A stretch of DNA of 60,418 bases from Thermoplasmatota archaeon (GTDB taxonomy: Archaea > Thermoplasmatota > E2 > UBA202 > JdFR-43). The notes beneath the pieces were generated by a model. The model saw only the letters and a list, made by a program, of their open reading frames with translations. It had not been told where the DNA came from and did not search any database. Where the stretch lies: the NCBI GenBank assembly GCA_029259055.1, contig JAPDJP010000008.1, positions 1 through 60,418 on the forward strand, given 5' to 3'. The position numbers and the translations under genes were made by a program. Shown one piece after another: positions 11,687 through 19,289 of this stretch. Position 1 is the stretch's first letter. Every line of letters starts with the position of its first letter.

Positions 11687-12073
11687 TTAGAAATCAAATA
11701 GTTTCATATTATCCAATTTTTTAATTAAATCTTCATACTTCCCATAAAATAAATGACTCTTACATTTACAGTCACTGCAACCAAACCCGGGTATATAATC
11801 AAAATTTTCAAATTTTTTTGCAATTTCGCATTCTTCCTTTTTTTCACTTTCCTTATAAAAGACTTTCTCTATTTTCGCGTATCTAAGAAAGTAATCAATG
11901 TGCCATCTTATTTTCTTTTTCTTTCTTAAATGTCTTTCTATTCTTTTTTCTAGGCTATTTAATGCCGAACCAACATAAGCATAATATCCTTTCCTGAATT
12001 TAATCCTCCTCTTACCTATATCTATTTCTTTATCATTCTCTAGTTTTAGTATTAAAATATAGCTACCTTTCAT
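11687..12073 (-). CDS. GIY-YIG-type (DUF123) putative nuclease
   Basis: The 128-aa product matches the DUF123 group of the GIY-YIG fold. It has MKGSYILIL, GYYAYVGSA carrying the paired Tyr/Gly signature, then an Arg-containing helix (LEKRIERHLR), HIDYFL, and a C-terminal block with GCSDCKCKSHLFYG. DUF123 domains occur alone or fused to endonuclease III in archaea, and a repair or nuclease role is presumed, not shown. Its start overlaps the stop of the upstream winged-helix gene by 4 bp (ATGA), so the two are translated together. Confidence 0.85.
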   Translation of the reverse strand: MKGSYILILKLENDKEIDIGKRRIKFRKGYYAYVGSALNSLEKRIERHLRKKKKIRWHIDYFLRYAKIEKVFYKESEKKEECEIAKKFENFDYIPGFGCSDCKCKSHLFYGKYEDLIKKLDNMKLFDF

Positions 12074-12612
12074 TTGAAAATCTTGCTTATATCGAGTTCA
12101 TTTATTTTATCTGTAGTATATACCCATCCATTTTTTATTTCAATATACCCATCCTTTTCGTATTCCCTAAAAATTTTTTTAACTATTTTTATTTCATTTT
12201 TTAATTCCTTTTCAAATTTATCGATATTTAGTTTGCCTCTTCTTTTTAAACTTACAAAAAGAAGAAAGATTATAGCCATAACAATATCCTTTGCTAGAAG
12301 TTCTTCCGCAATAATATCTTCAACAGGTTCTACTTCTTCAGCAATTCTCCATCCTAATAAAAGTAAGCCATCTGAAACAAGTTTTCCTGTCCATGTAAGT
12401 TTATAAAAATTTTCCTCCTTTTTTATGAATCTTATTTCTTGTAAAGCTGATAAGGCTCTATTAAAAGTGGCGGTTGGTATACCTGTTATTTCCTGCAAGT
12501 CTTTCCATCTTATTTTTTCCTTCTCCCTTATGGCCATCAAGATTTTTAAGGCATTTTCCTTTAATAATCTAAAAATTTTGTATATAACATCTTGCTCAGT
12601 CTCTTTCATCAT
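12070..12612 (-). CDS. Two-domain winged-helix transcription regulator
   Basis: The 180-aa product begins with a helix-turn-helix of MarR/PadR style (NALKILMAIREKEKIRWKDL, then TGIPTATFNRALSALQEIRFI and a wing). After a hydrophobic segment (about 103-118, IVMAIIFLLFVSL) comes a second winged-helix-like region ending in KDGYIEIKNGWVYTT. The hydrophobic stretch may be core packing or a membrane helix. It forms a two-gene unit with the GIY-YIG gene. The ligand and target are unknown. Confidence 0.8.
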   Translation of the reverse strand: MMKETEQDVIYKIFRLLKENALKILMAIREKEKIRWKDLQEITGIPTATFNRALSALQEIRFIKKEENFYKLTWTGKLVSDGLLLLGWRIAEEVEPVEDIIAEELLAKDIVMAIIFLLFVSLKRRGKLNIDKFEKELKNEIKIVKKIFREYEKDGYIEIKNGWVYTTDKINELDISKIFK

Positions 12613-12648
12613 TTAACAATTTCTTTTAGTTAATAAAATTTGTTATTG

Positions 12649-13323
12649 TTACGAACTTTCTTTCTTAAGCTTCTTTATTTGCTCTATCTTCTTTTTAACT
12701 AAATTGTAATAATCATCGGGAACAAAATCAACAAATGCTTTATCTTTCTCTCCCTTTATTGCAATTGCTCCAATATCAAGAAACTTATCTAATAAAGAAC
12801 CCGGATATTCTGGGGTGAACGAAATAATCAAAGTATGGTTGTCTATTTTGGAGTCAGCTTCTTGTATTATTTGGGATTCGTTATCAGAATAAATTAATAT
12901 TTCGACGAAACCATTTACATATTCAACCGTATAATTTGACCTCGTCGTATTTAGGAGGAATACATATGTATAATTTCTATCCTTTTTAGGAATTCCTACA
13001 ACAGTCATTTTTAATATAAATTTTAAAGAAGTTTTTGAAAATTCGATTTTCTTAATATCTATACTATCATATGTTTTGTTGCTTTCTACTGTATAATTGA
13101 TAATGTTTCCCTCAAAAAGATAAATATCTTTTACTCCATCTACCCTAAAGGTCTTGTTTTCTTCTTCTAGGGAGCATATTATAAGAGAAATTACAGAAAT
13201 TATTAATATAATGAGTATGGATAAAATGACGATTTTTCCAAATTCCTTATCCTGTTTATGCTTTAATTCTTCAATTTCAGGTTCCATCTTTTCTAGAACT
13301 TCTATCTTTTCAACTTTACGCAT
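12649..13323 (-). CDS. Single-span membrane protein with an extracellular beta domain, unknown function
   Basis: The 224-aa product has a charged N-terminus rich in Lys/Glu (residues 1-28), one transmembrane helix (about 29-50, ILSILIILIISVISLIICSL) and a 170-residue outer domain with several NxT sequons (ENKTFRVDG, NYTYVF, RSNYTVEYV). It ends in a Lys-rich helix. There is no cleavable signal pattern, so it is probably an N-terminally anchored protein. It is divergent from the radical-SAM gene across a 126-bp intergenic region. I do not recognise the family. Confidence 0.75.
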   Translation of the reverse strand: MRKVEKIEVLEKMEPEIEELKHKQDKEFGKIVILSILIILIISVISLIICSLEEENKTFRVDGVKDIYLFEGNIINYTVESNKTYDSIDIKKIEFSKTSLKFILKMTVVGIPKKDRNYTYVFLLNTTRSNYTVEYVNGFVEILIYSDNESQIIQEADSKIDNHTLIISFTPEYPGSLLDKFLDIGAIAIKGEKDKAFVDFVPDDYYNLVKKKIEQIKKLKKESS

Positions 13324-13438
13324 TTCTTTTAATTTTTATTCATAAAGGTTATTTAAACATACTGGTGTAGCATGATTTAACAACCTCAAAATGCCATAAT
13401 ACTTATAGAAAATTTTATAAATTACAATCAATTTATTA

Positions 13439-13457
13439 ACGTTCATTATATGAACGT
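13439..13457. promoter_or_regulatory. Inverted repeat over the start of the radical-SAM gene (candidate operator)
   Basis: The sequence acgttcat-tat-atgaacgt is a perfect 8-bp inverted repeat with a 3-bp spacer and includes the ATG at 13450. A TATA-like element, ttttataaa, lies at 13413-13421, which puts the expected transcription start inside the repeat. A dimeric repressor bound here would block initiation. No binding protein is identified. Chance occurrence in AT-rich DNA is possible. Confidence 0.45.
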
Positions 13458-14715
13458 CCAAAAAATGAAAATTCTATTTGTTCAAGCAGATCGAGATGCT
13501 GGACGTTATAAAATATCCTCAAAATTTTTTATTCCATCCCTTACTCTGGAACAACTCATTGCATCCACTCCAGAGAAGTATGAAATAAAAATTGTTAATG
13601 AATGGTATGAAAAAGTTGATTTTGAAGAAGATTGCCATGTGGTAGCAATATCTTCTTTTACAAAGGATGCATACAGAGCTTACGAGCTTGCGAAAGAATT
13701 TAAAATGAGAGGAAAGAAAGTCGTACTCGGAGGATATCATCCAACAGCGTTGCCACAAGAAGCAAAAAGATATGCAGATGCTGTTGTAATTGGGGAGGCA
13801 GAAGAAAGTTGGCCACAACTTTTAAGGGATTTGGAGAGAGATAAATTAAAACCTTTTTATTTTAAAAAAGCAAGAAAAATACCCCCAGCAAAAAGAATAA
13901 GGCATCCATTTTTTTCTGCCCTCCAGGCAACTCGGGGTTGCCCCTATAAATGCGAATTCTGCCAACTTACAGGATTTAAAGATAATATACATAGGAAAAG
14001 ACCAATACCAGAAATTGTGAGCGAGATAAAAAGCATAAAAAACAAAATATTTTGGTTTCATGATGCCTCTCTTACAATCGATCCCAAATATACAAAGCAT
14101 CTTTTAAAAGAAATAATTAGAAACAAAATTAAAAAGAAATGGATAGCTTTTGGAAATCTTGCCGTTTTGTCAAAAGATATTGAATTAATAAGACTTGCAA
14201 AGAAAGCTGGCTGTATAGCATGGATGGTTGGTCTTGAAACTATTTCACAAAAAACAATTGATACAGAAATTAAAAAAGGAGGAAATAAAATAGAAAAAGT
14301 ACCTAAAACAATTGAAAAGATAGAAAAAGAAGGAATGGAAATATGGGCATCATTTATTTTTGGCTTTGATAACGATACACCAGATATTTTTGATAAAACA
14401 TTGGAAAAGTTAAATGAGTGGGGAATAAAAGTAGCAGAATTTAATGTTTTAACTCCTTTTCCTAAAACACCTATTTTTAAAAAATTTGTAAGAGAAAATC
14501 GAATATTTTCTTTTAATTGGAGTAAATATGATTTGAATAATGTTGTTTTTACACCGAAAAAGATGGAAGAAAAAGAACTGGAAAATGGAATAAGAAAATT
14601 GAACAGGAAATTTCTTTCATTGGATAAAATAATAAAAAGAACTTTATTGGCGAATCATAAAATTTTTACACTTTTGGCAAATTTATCCTTAAGAAAGATA
14701 AACAAATGCAATTAA
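13450..14715 (+). CDS. B12-binding-domain radical SAM protein
   Basis: The 421-aa product has an N-terminal cobalamin-binding-type Rossmann region (ILFVQADRDAGRY, VAISSFTKDAYRAYELA, VVLGGYHPTALPQEA, VVIGEAEESWPQLL). A radical-SAM core follows, with the CxxxCxxC cluster motif in RGCPYKCEFCQ, then GLETISQKTID and a C-terminal extension. Such enzymes perform methylations, cyclisations or C-C bond formation in lipid, cofactor and peptide biosynthesis; the substrate is not evident. ATG 13465 is an alternative start six codons in. It overlaps the DUF362 ferredoxin-like ORF, which suggests that protein donates electrons. Confidence 0.88.
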   Translation: MNVQKMKILFVQADRDAGRYKISSKFFIPSLTLEQLIASTPEKYEIKIVNEWYEKVDFEEDCHVVAISSFTKDAYRAYELAKEFKMRGKKVVLGGYHPTALPQEAKRYADAVVIGEAEESWPQLLRDLERDKLKPFYFKKARKIPPAKRIRHPFFSALQATRGCPYKCEFCQLTGFKDNIHRKRPIPEIVSEIKSIKNKIFWFHDASLTIDPKYTKHLLKEIIRNKIKKKWIAFGNLAVLSKDIELIRLAKKAGCIAWMVGLETISQKTIDTEIKKGGNKIEKVPKTIEKIEKEGMEIWASFIFGFDNDTPDIFDKTLEKLNEWGIKVAEFNVLTPFPKTPIFKKFVRENRIFSFNWSKYDLNNVVFTPKKMEEKELENGIRKLNRKFLSLDKIIKRTLLANHKIFTLLANLSLRKINKCN

Positions 14716-14744
14716 ATTTATTTAATACAATATACTTACAAAAT

Positions 14745-15782
14745 ATGGCAGATGTTTATTTTAAATCCGCACATACTCCATATATAAAAGATGCTCTGCA
14801 CATTTCTATAAAAAAATTAATGGAAAAACTGGAAAATGTAGTTGATAAAGGAGATATTGTAGCGATAAAGCTTCATATGGGAGAATTAGGAAATATTGGA
14901 TATATTCGCCCAATTTTTGTAAGGAAGGTAGTTGATTTTGTTAAGGAAAAAGGAGGAAAACCATTCATTACAGATACAACAACATTATATGGAGGGCATA
15001 GAGGAAACGCCATTGATTATTTATATACCGCTTCAATAAATGGTTTCAATTTGTCATCTATGGGTTGCCCCATTATAATTGCGGATGGATTATTAGGAAA
15101 AGATGAAGAAATAGTAAAAGTAAATGGATATGAAATAGGTGTAGCAAAAGCGATAATGGAAGCAGACTGTTTAGTAGTGCTTAGCCATTTTAAAGGGCAT
15201 GGAATGGCAGGCTTTGGAGGAGCAATTAAAAATGTTGGAATGGGCTGTTGCAGTAAATCTGGAAAAATATGGCAGCATGAAGTAACAAAGCCGTTACATG
15301 ATGAAAGCAAGTGCATACTTTGTAAGAATTGTTTAATTTTTTGCCCATGGAACGCTATTGAAGAAAACAACGGAATAAAGATTAACTATGAAAAATGCAA
15401 GGGATGCGGCGCCTGCACAGTATTATGTGAGCAGGGTTGTTTTTATTTGAATGATGTAAAAGAATTTCAAAGAAGAGTTGCTATTGCAACAAAGGCTGTA
15501 CTAAACAATTTTAAAGGAAAGGCTCTCTTTTTAAATTTCTTGTTAGATATTACTCCAAGATGTGATTGCTGTTCTTTTCCAGATAAACCAATAATTGATG
15601 ATATTGGCATTTTAGCATCAAATGACATTGTATCTATTGATAAAGCATCTTATGATTTAATTTGTTCAAAAGCTGGAAGAGATATATTTTATGAAATACA
15701 TAAAATAGATGGAAAAATACAAATTGAAGAAGCAGAAAAATTAGGAATAGGAGAAAGTAGATATGAATTAAAAGAATTATGA
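14745..15782 (+). CDS. DUF362 protein with two [4Fe-4S] ferredoxin motifs
   Basis: From ATG 14745 (MADVYFKS) the product is 345 aa; an ORF from 14706 would add 13 residues. DUF362 hallmarks are IKLHMGELGN, DTTTLYGG, VLSHFKGHGMAGFGGAIKNVGMG and GDWQ-type spacing. Two cluster motifs follow: CILCKNCLIFCPW (about 185-200) and CKGCGACTVLCEQGC. A late Cys pair (CDCCSFPD) is also typical. The family is of uncertain biochemistry, often placed with redox or radical-SAM enzymes. Here it directly follows the radical-SAM gene, so an electron-donor role is plausible but inferred. It converges on the HhH-GPD gene with a 6-bp overlap. Confidence 0.88.
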   Translation: MADVYFKSAHTPYIKDALHISIKKLMEKLENVVDKGDIVAIKLHMGELGNIGYIRPIFVRKVVDFVKEKGGKPFITDTTTLYGGHRGNAIDYLYTASINGFNLSSMGCPIIIADGLLGKDEEIVKVNGYEIGVAKAIMEADCLVVLSHFKGHGMAGFGGAIKNVGMGCCSKSGKIWQHEVTKPLHDESKCILCKNCLIFCPWNAIEENNGIKINYEKCKGCGACTVLCEQGCFYLNDVKEFQRRVAIATKAVLNNFKGKALFLNFLLDITPRCDCCSFPDKPIIDDIGILASNDIVSIDKASYDLICSKAGRDIFYEIHKIDGKIQIEEAEKLGIGESRYELKEL

Positions 15783-16397
15783 TTTACAAGGAAAGGGACA
15801 ATCATCACATTTATTCTTCCTACAGAAATCTCTTCCAAGTCTCATCAGAGCAATTTCGAGTTCTGTCTCATCCACACCTTCTATTTTCTTTATTTTTCCT
15901 TTTTCCAACAATTTATGATTTTTCGCAGCTAAAATAGCATATTTACTTGGCTCGTGGGGCGCCCATTTTATTTCCCTGAGGAAAATGTTAATTGTTGTGT
16001 CTCCTATTCCTTTCGCTAAATTTTTTAATTTATTTTTTATTTCCTTACTCTTTTTTATTTCTTCAAGCCCTCCCTCCTCAATAATATTTTGACAAGCTTC
16101 CAAGATTTTATCTGCTGTTTTAAAATCGTATCTGGCATATCCTCCTTCATCCAAACAGTTTACAATTTCATCCCATCCAGCTTCTAATATTTTTTCAGGC
16201 GATATGTAGCCATATTTTTCAAAAATTTTGTATGTTTTAATTGCTGTTTTTTCTCTAATTGGAGCGCCAAAAAGTAATGAAGCTAGGAACCATTTAAAAG
16301 GTTCCCTTTCGACGTCTATATTTAATATTTCACAGTACTTTTTTCCATACTCCTTTACAAACTCTTTAATGTTGTGCTTTTTCATTCTTACTTTCAC
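15777..16397 (-). CDS. HhH-GPD (endonuclease III-like) fold protein with Fe-S-type Cys cluster, catalytic residues altered
   Basis: The 206-aa product has the all-helical HhH-GPD layout and a helix-hairpin-helix LAKGIGDTTINIFLRE. It ends with C-x4-C-x2-C-x3-C (CRKNKCDDCPFPC), a compressed version of the endonuclease III [4Fe-4S] loop. In endonuclease III the hairpin is followed by Lys (GxGxKTA) and a later Asp in VDTH; here the hairpin reads GIGDTT and the Asp region reads HEPSKYA, so both usual catalytic residues are absent. It may bind DNA, or be a diverged glycosylase. The start could also be ATG 16385. The 5' end overlaps the PKD-protein gene by up to 32 bp. Confidence 0.78.
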   Translation of the reverse strand: MKVRMKKHNIKEFVKEYGKKYCEILNIDVEREPFKWFLASLLFGAPIREKTAIKTYKIFEKYGYISPEKILEAGWDEIVNCLDEGGYARYDFKTADKILEACQNIIEEGGLEEIKKSKEIKNKLKNLAKGIGDTTINIFLREIKWAPHEPSKYAILAAKNHKLLEKGKIKKIEGVDETELEIALMRLGRDFCRKNKCDDCPFPCKS

Positions 16398-18735
16398 TTC
16401 CTCCTAAATTTATTGCAAATACTTGCCAACTTTTTGCCAAATAATTTCCTGCTTTATCATATGCAATAACTTTTATCTCATGATATCCAATTGCAAATTC
16501 ATCCCACACATATTTGTAAGGGGAGGATGTTATATTTGCTTTATATACTCCATCTATATAGAATTCCACTCGTTTAATCCCTGCTAAATTATCCACACAA
16601 TCCACTTCAATTGTTATTCCCCCAATTATTACTGTTTCTTGAGTTGTTAAGATTTTTCTACCAAATATGTAAATACCATTTAGAGGATTCTTTATGCTTA
16701 TTGATGGGGGTGTATAGTCTATTTTTATCTCCTTTCTATGCGGTTTTTCGGCATTTCCTGCAATATCTACCGCAAAGAATACAAAGTTGTATATTCCCTC
16801 TCCTAATTTTATTGGCTCGCTATATTCCGTATAATTTCTGCCATCAATTTTATAATAAATTTTATCTATACCAGATAGTTCATCAGATGCAGATAAAGTT
16901 ATGTTAATTACTGATGTATACCATCCTGTTGTTACATTGAGGGAAGAGGAAAAAGTAGTTATAGGAGCCTTAGTATCTATTTTTATAGTGATATTCTTTA
17001 ATTCTTCAGTATTTGATGAATTATCAACCGAGTAGAATTTTATTTCATATATTCCATCATTTTCTAAATAAAATATTCCATCATATTCCTTCCAAGCATA
17101 GTTATTTATCCTATAAAATGTTTTACTTACTCCAGACAAATTATCATATGCTTTTAATTTTATTGCAACACTACTCAAAAACCATCCATTTCTTCCATTT
17201 TTTAATGGAAATATTTCATAAGTTGTGTATGGAGGTGTCGCATCTATCAAGATTATTATTTTGGTTTCATTTATTTTTCCTTCATTATCCATAATAGAAA
17301 GAGTGACATTATATTTTCCTTCATGAGTATAAATATGTTTTACAACCTCTCCATATCCACATGTTCCATCTCCAAAGTTCCAAGTATAATTGATTATATA
17401 TCCATCTATATCATAACTAAGAGAAGCATTGAATTCAACAATTTCATTTGGAGAAGCAACAGACGGCACCGAAAAGAAAGAAGGAGTAGGCGCTCTATTC
17501 TTAGCCATTATAATTTCATAATATGCAGTTGACTCTCCTCCATCATCATCTACTGCCTTTGCATAAACTCTTATTAAATGATTTTTCATTCCCAAAGTTA
17601 TTGTAATATTATTATCAGTACTCCAATCTTGAATTATAGTTGAATTTGTTACATCATAAAATTTGTAATAATATGTTATAGTATCGTTTATAACATCTGT
17701 TGAACCGGAAGCAACAGCTGTTAAAACATCTCCTACTTGAATATATGATGGAACGAATTCTATATCAGTTGGAGCAGTAGGAGCAACATTATTTACTGTA
17801 ACATAACATGTATCAATATTTCCTATTCCTCCATCATCATCTTTTACCTGAACTCTTACTATGCCAGAATAATCATCATACCATGTATGACTTGCTGTAT
17901 TTGTTGATAACCAACCGGTATCCCAATTTCCATCATTATCAAAATCCCATCTATAATAGAATTGATCATTACCAGGATCACTAACACTTCCCGCTATAAA
18001 TGTAATAACACTTCCTTCATCTCCTACTTTATCAGGAGTATTTGAAATAGTAGGAGCAACATTATTTACCACTAAATAAGTCACTGATATATTATAAGCC
18101 GATTCTTCATCTTCTACTTTCAATTTTATAGTATAATTTCCATCATCATCTATACCATATGTTTTTAATTCATTCCATGAAACATTTACTATTTCTCCTT
18201 CCAAATCATATACATCATCATTATTAAGATCCCATTTCCAAGAAACTATATTTCCATCCGGATCAAAACTTAAAGAAGCATTTAATATAACATAATCTCC
18301 TTCATTTATATAATAAGGACCATTTGGATTAGCAACAGGGGGACGATTTATTACAGTTATAACGCATGAATCGATATCATGCGCTCCTTTGTTATCTATA
18401 ACTTTCAATGTTACCGTATATTCCCCGCTTTCATTATAGGAAGTATATACGACTTCTCCCGTTGCATCAGGATTTGAAAAATCTATACCATCGCTTGCAT
18501 CAAAATCCCATAAATATGCAACTATATACCCATCAGGGTCGTAACTACCGCTTGCATTTAACTCCACAATATCATTTATTCCAACAGTTTGATTCCCTCC
18601 AGCATCAGCATGAGGCGGGAGATTCGGCGGAGGAGGTTCCGCCATTTGTTCCCTAAATTGAATGATTAAAAAGAGGAAAATCAAAACAATAATTGCACAT
18701 AATTTAGCAATATTTTTTTTGTTCATTAAATCCAT
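16366..18735 (-). CDS. Secreted PKD/Ig-like repeat surface protein (789 aa)
   Basis: An N-terminal hydrophobic signal or anchor (about 8-27) is followed by a proline-rich linker and about five PKD-type modules. Landmarks are ELNASGSYDPDGYI, YLWDFD, WKWDLNNDDVYD, YRWDFDNDG and NYTWNFGDGT. Two Ig-like modules follow, opening with TPPYTTYE and APITTFS and carrying the SGxxKxxYRI...SVDNSSN pattern. The last about 95 residues form a domain beginning IYIFGRKI and ending VFAINLGG. The same domain closes the 1402-aa beta-helix protein and the M28 peptidase in this window. There is no C-terminal membrane helix. The role is probably cell-surface adhesion or structure; substrates are unknown. Confidence 0.9.
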   Translation of the reverse strand: MDLMNKKNIAKLCAIIVLIFLFLIIQFREQMAEPPPPNLPPHADAGGNQTVGINDIVELNASGSYDPDGYIVAYLWDFDASDGIDFSNPDATGEVVYTSYNESGEYTVTLKVIDNKGAHDIDSCVITVINRPPVANPNGPYYINEGDYVILNASLSFDPDGNIVSWKWDLNNDDVYDLEGEIVNVSWNELKTYGIDDDGNYTIKLKVEDEESAYNISVTYLVVNNVAPTISNTPDKVGDEGSVITFIAGSVSDPGNDQFYYRWDFDNDGNWDTGWLSTNTASHTWYDDYSGIVRVQVKDDDGGIGNIDTCYVTVNNVAPTAPTDIEFVPSYIQVGDVLTAVASGSTDVINDTITYYYKFYDVTNSTIIQDWSTDNNITITLGMKNHLIRVYAKAVDDDGGESTAYYEIIMAKNRAPTPSFFSVPSVASPNEIVEFNASLSYDIDGYIINYTWNFGDGTCGYGEVVKHIYTHEGKYNVTLSIMDNEGKINETKIIILIDATPPYTTYEIFPLKNGRNGWFLSSVAIKLKAYDNLSGVSKTFYRINNYAWKEYDGIFYLENDGIYEIKFYSVDNSSNTEELKNITIKIDTKAPITTFSSSLNVTTGWYTSVINITLSASDELSGIDKIYYKIDGRNYTEYSEPIKLGEGIYNFVFFAVDIAGNAEKPHRKEIKIDYTPPSISIKNPLNGIYIFGRKILTTQETVIIGGITIEVDCVDNLAGIKRVEFYIDGVYKANITSSPYKYVWDEFAIGYHEIKVIAYDKAGNYLAKSWQVFAINLGGSESKNEKAQH

Positions 18736-18771
18736 TATTTAAAAACATCTTTTATATTTTTTTGTTGGTGA

Positions 18772-18790
18772 TAGTAAATAAATTCATAAC
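18772..18790. repeat. Left copy of 19-bp direct repeat flanking the IS110 remnant
   Basis: The exact 19-mer tagtaaataaattcataac is found here and again at 19174-19192, 402 bp apart, bracketing the decayed transposase. Bases outside the repeat differ immediately on both sides. It may be a duplicated target or element end. Confidence 0.75.
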
Positions 18791-18832
18791 ATTATAGGTC
18801 CTGATGACGTGTTAAAGCCCCTCCATATAAGC

Positions 18833-19088
18833 ATGAAGGAGGCGGGAACGTTGTATGCAGGTATGGATGCGCATAAGAAGTTTTGTCAGATCATAGTATG
18901 TACAAAAGAAGGAGAAGTTATAAGAAAAGGAAGAATAAAAACAGATGAAACAGCAACAAATTAAAAACAAGAGCTATAGCTGAAGCAAAGATTAAAAGGA
19001 AAACATTGCAATAATTGGAGTTGCAAGAAAATTATTGCAAACCATATATTACATGCTTAAGAAAGGAGAGCCATTCCACGTGTGCTGA
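18833..19088 (+). pseudogene. Decayed IS110-family transposase (internally deleted)
   Basis: ATG 18833 opens a 43-codon frame ending at 18964 whose start, LYAGMDAHKKFCQIIV, is the DEDD-type N-terminus of IS110 transposases (the Asp of GMD is the first catalytic residue). A second fragment in another frame, near 18970-19017, reads RAIAEAKIKRKT. A third frame at 19008-19088 reads IIGVARKLLQTIYYMLKKGEPF, the conserved IS110 C-terminal helix. A full transposase is about 350-400 codons, so most of the middle is missing. It cannot be functional. The remnant fills the 550-bp gap between two surface-protein genes. Confidence 0.85.
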
Positions 19089-19135
19089 TTGAGGAAGCTT
19101 TCTAACCATGGATGAAGTAGTCATAATGTTCATTC

Positions 19136-19163
19136 TAGCATTGCAGGAGATGCTGCAATGCTA
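19136..19163. repeat. Perfect 11-bp stem hairpin downstream of the IS110 remnant
   Basis: TAGCATTGCAG, a 6-base loop (gagatg), then CTGCAATGCTA form an 11-bp perfect stem. It lies between the transposase C-terminal fragment and the right 19-bp repeat. It could be an element-end structure or a terminator; there is no U-tract after it, so termination is less likely. Confidence 0.6.
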
Positions 19164-19173
19164 AAGTTAACAG

Positions 19174-19192
19174 TAGTAAATAAATTCATAAC
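19174..19192. repeat. Right copy of 19-bp direct repeat flanking the IS110 remnant
   Basis: This is an exact second copy of the 19-mer at 18772-18790. It lies about 98 bp upstream of the next start codon, so the promoter region of the 1863-aa gene abuts the element's edge. Confidence 0.75.
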
Positions 19193-19249
19193 CACAAAAT
19201 TATAAAAACGATTAATTATCAGGTAGAGATAAAAACCTTTTTGGGAAAT

Positions 19250-19289
19250 GTATATATAATGTATTTAAATATATTTTTGGAGGCGAAAA
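19250..19289 (+). promoter_or_regulatory. Promoter and strong Shine-Dalgarno of the 1863-aa surface protein
   Basis: A TATA-like run, tatatataa, lies at 19251-19259, and ggaggcgaaaa directly precedes ATG 19290 (GGAGG at 19279-19283). The same ggaggcgaaaaa leader is found before the 1402-aa beta-helix gene at 54331. Many genes here have only weak sites, so these two leaders look tuned for strong translation. Confidence 0.6.

Noticed and set aside
18833-18964. A genuine 43-aa small gene
   Set aside because: Its product is the N-terminus of an IS110 transposase, and further pieces follow in other frames, so it is a pseudogene fragment.
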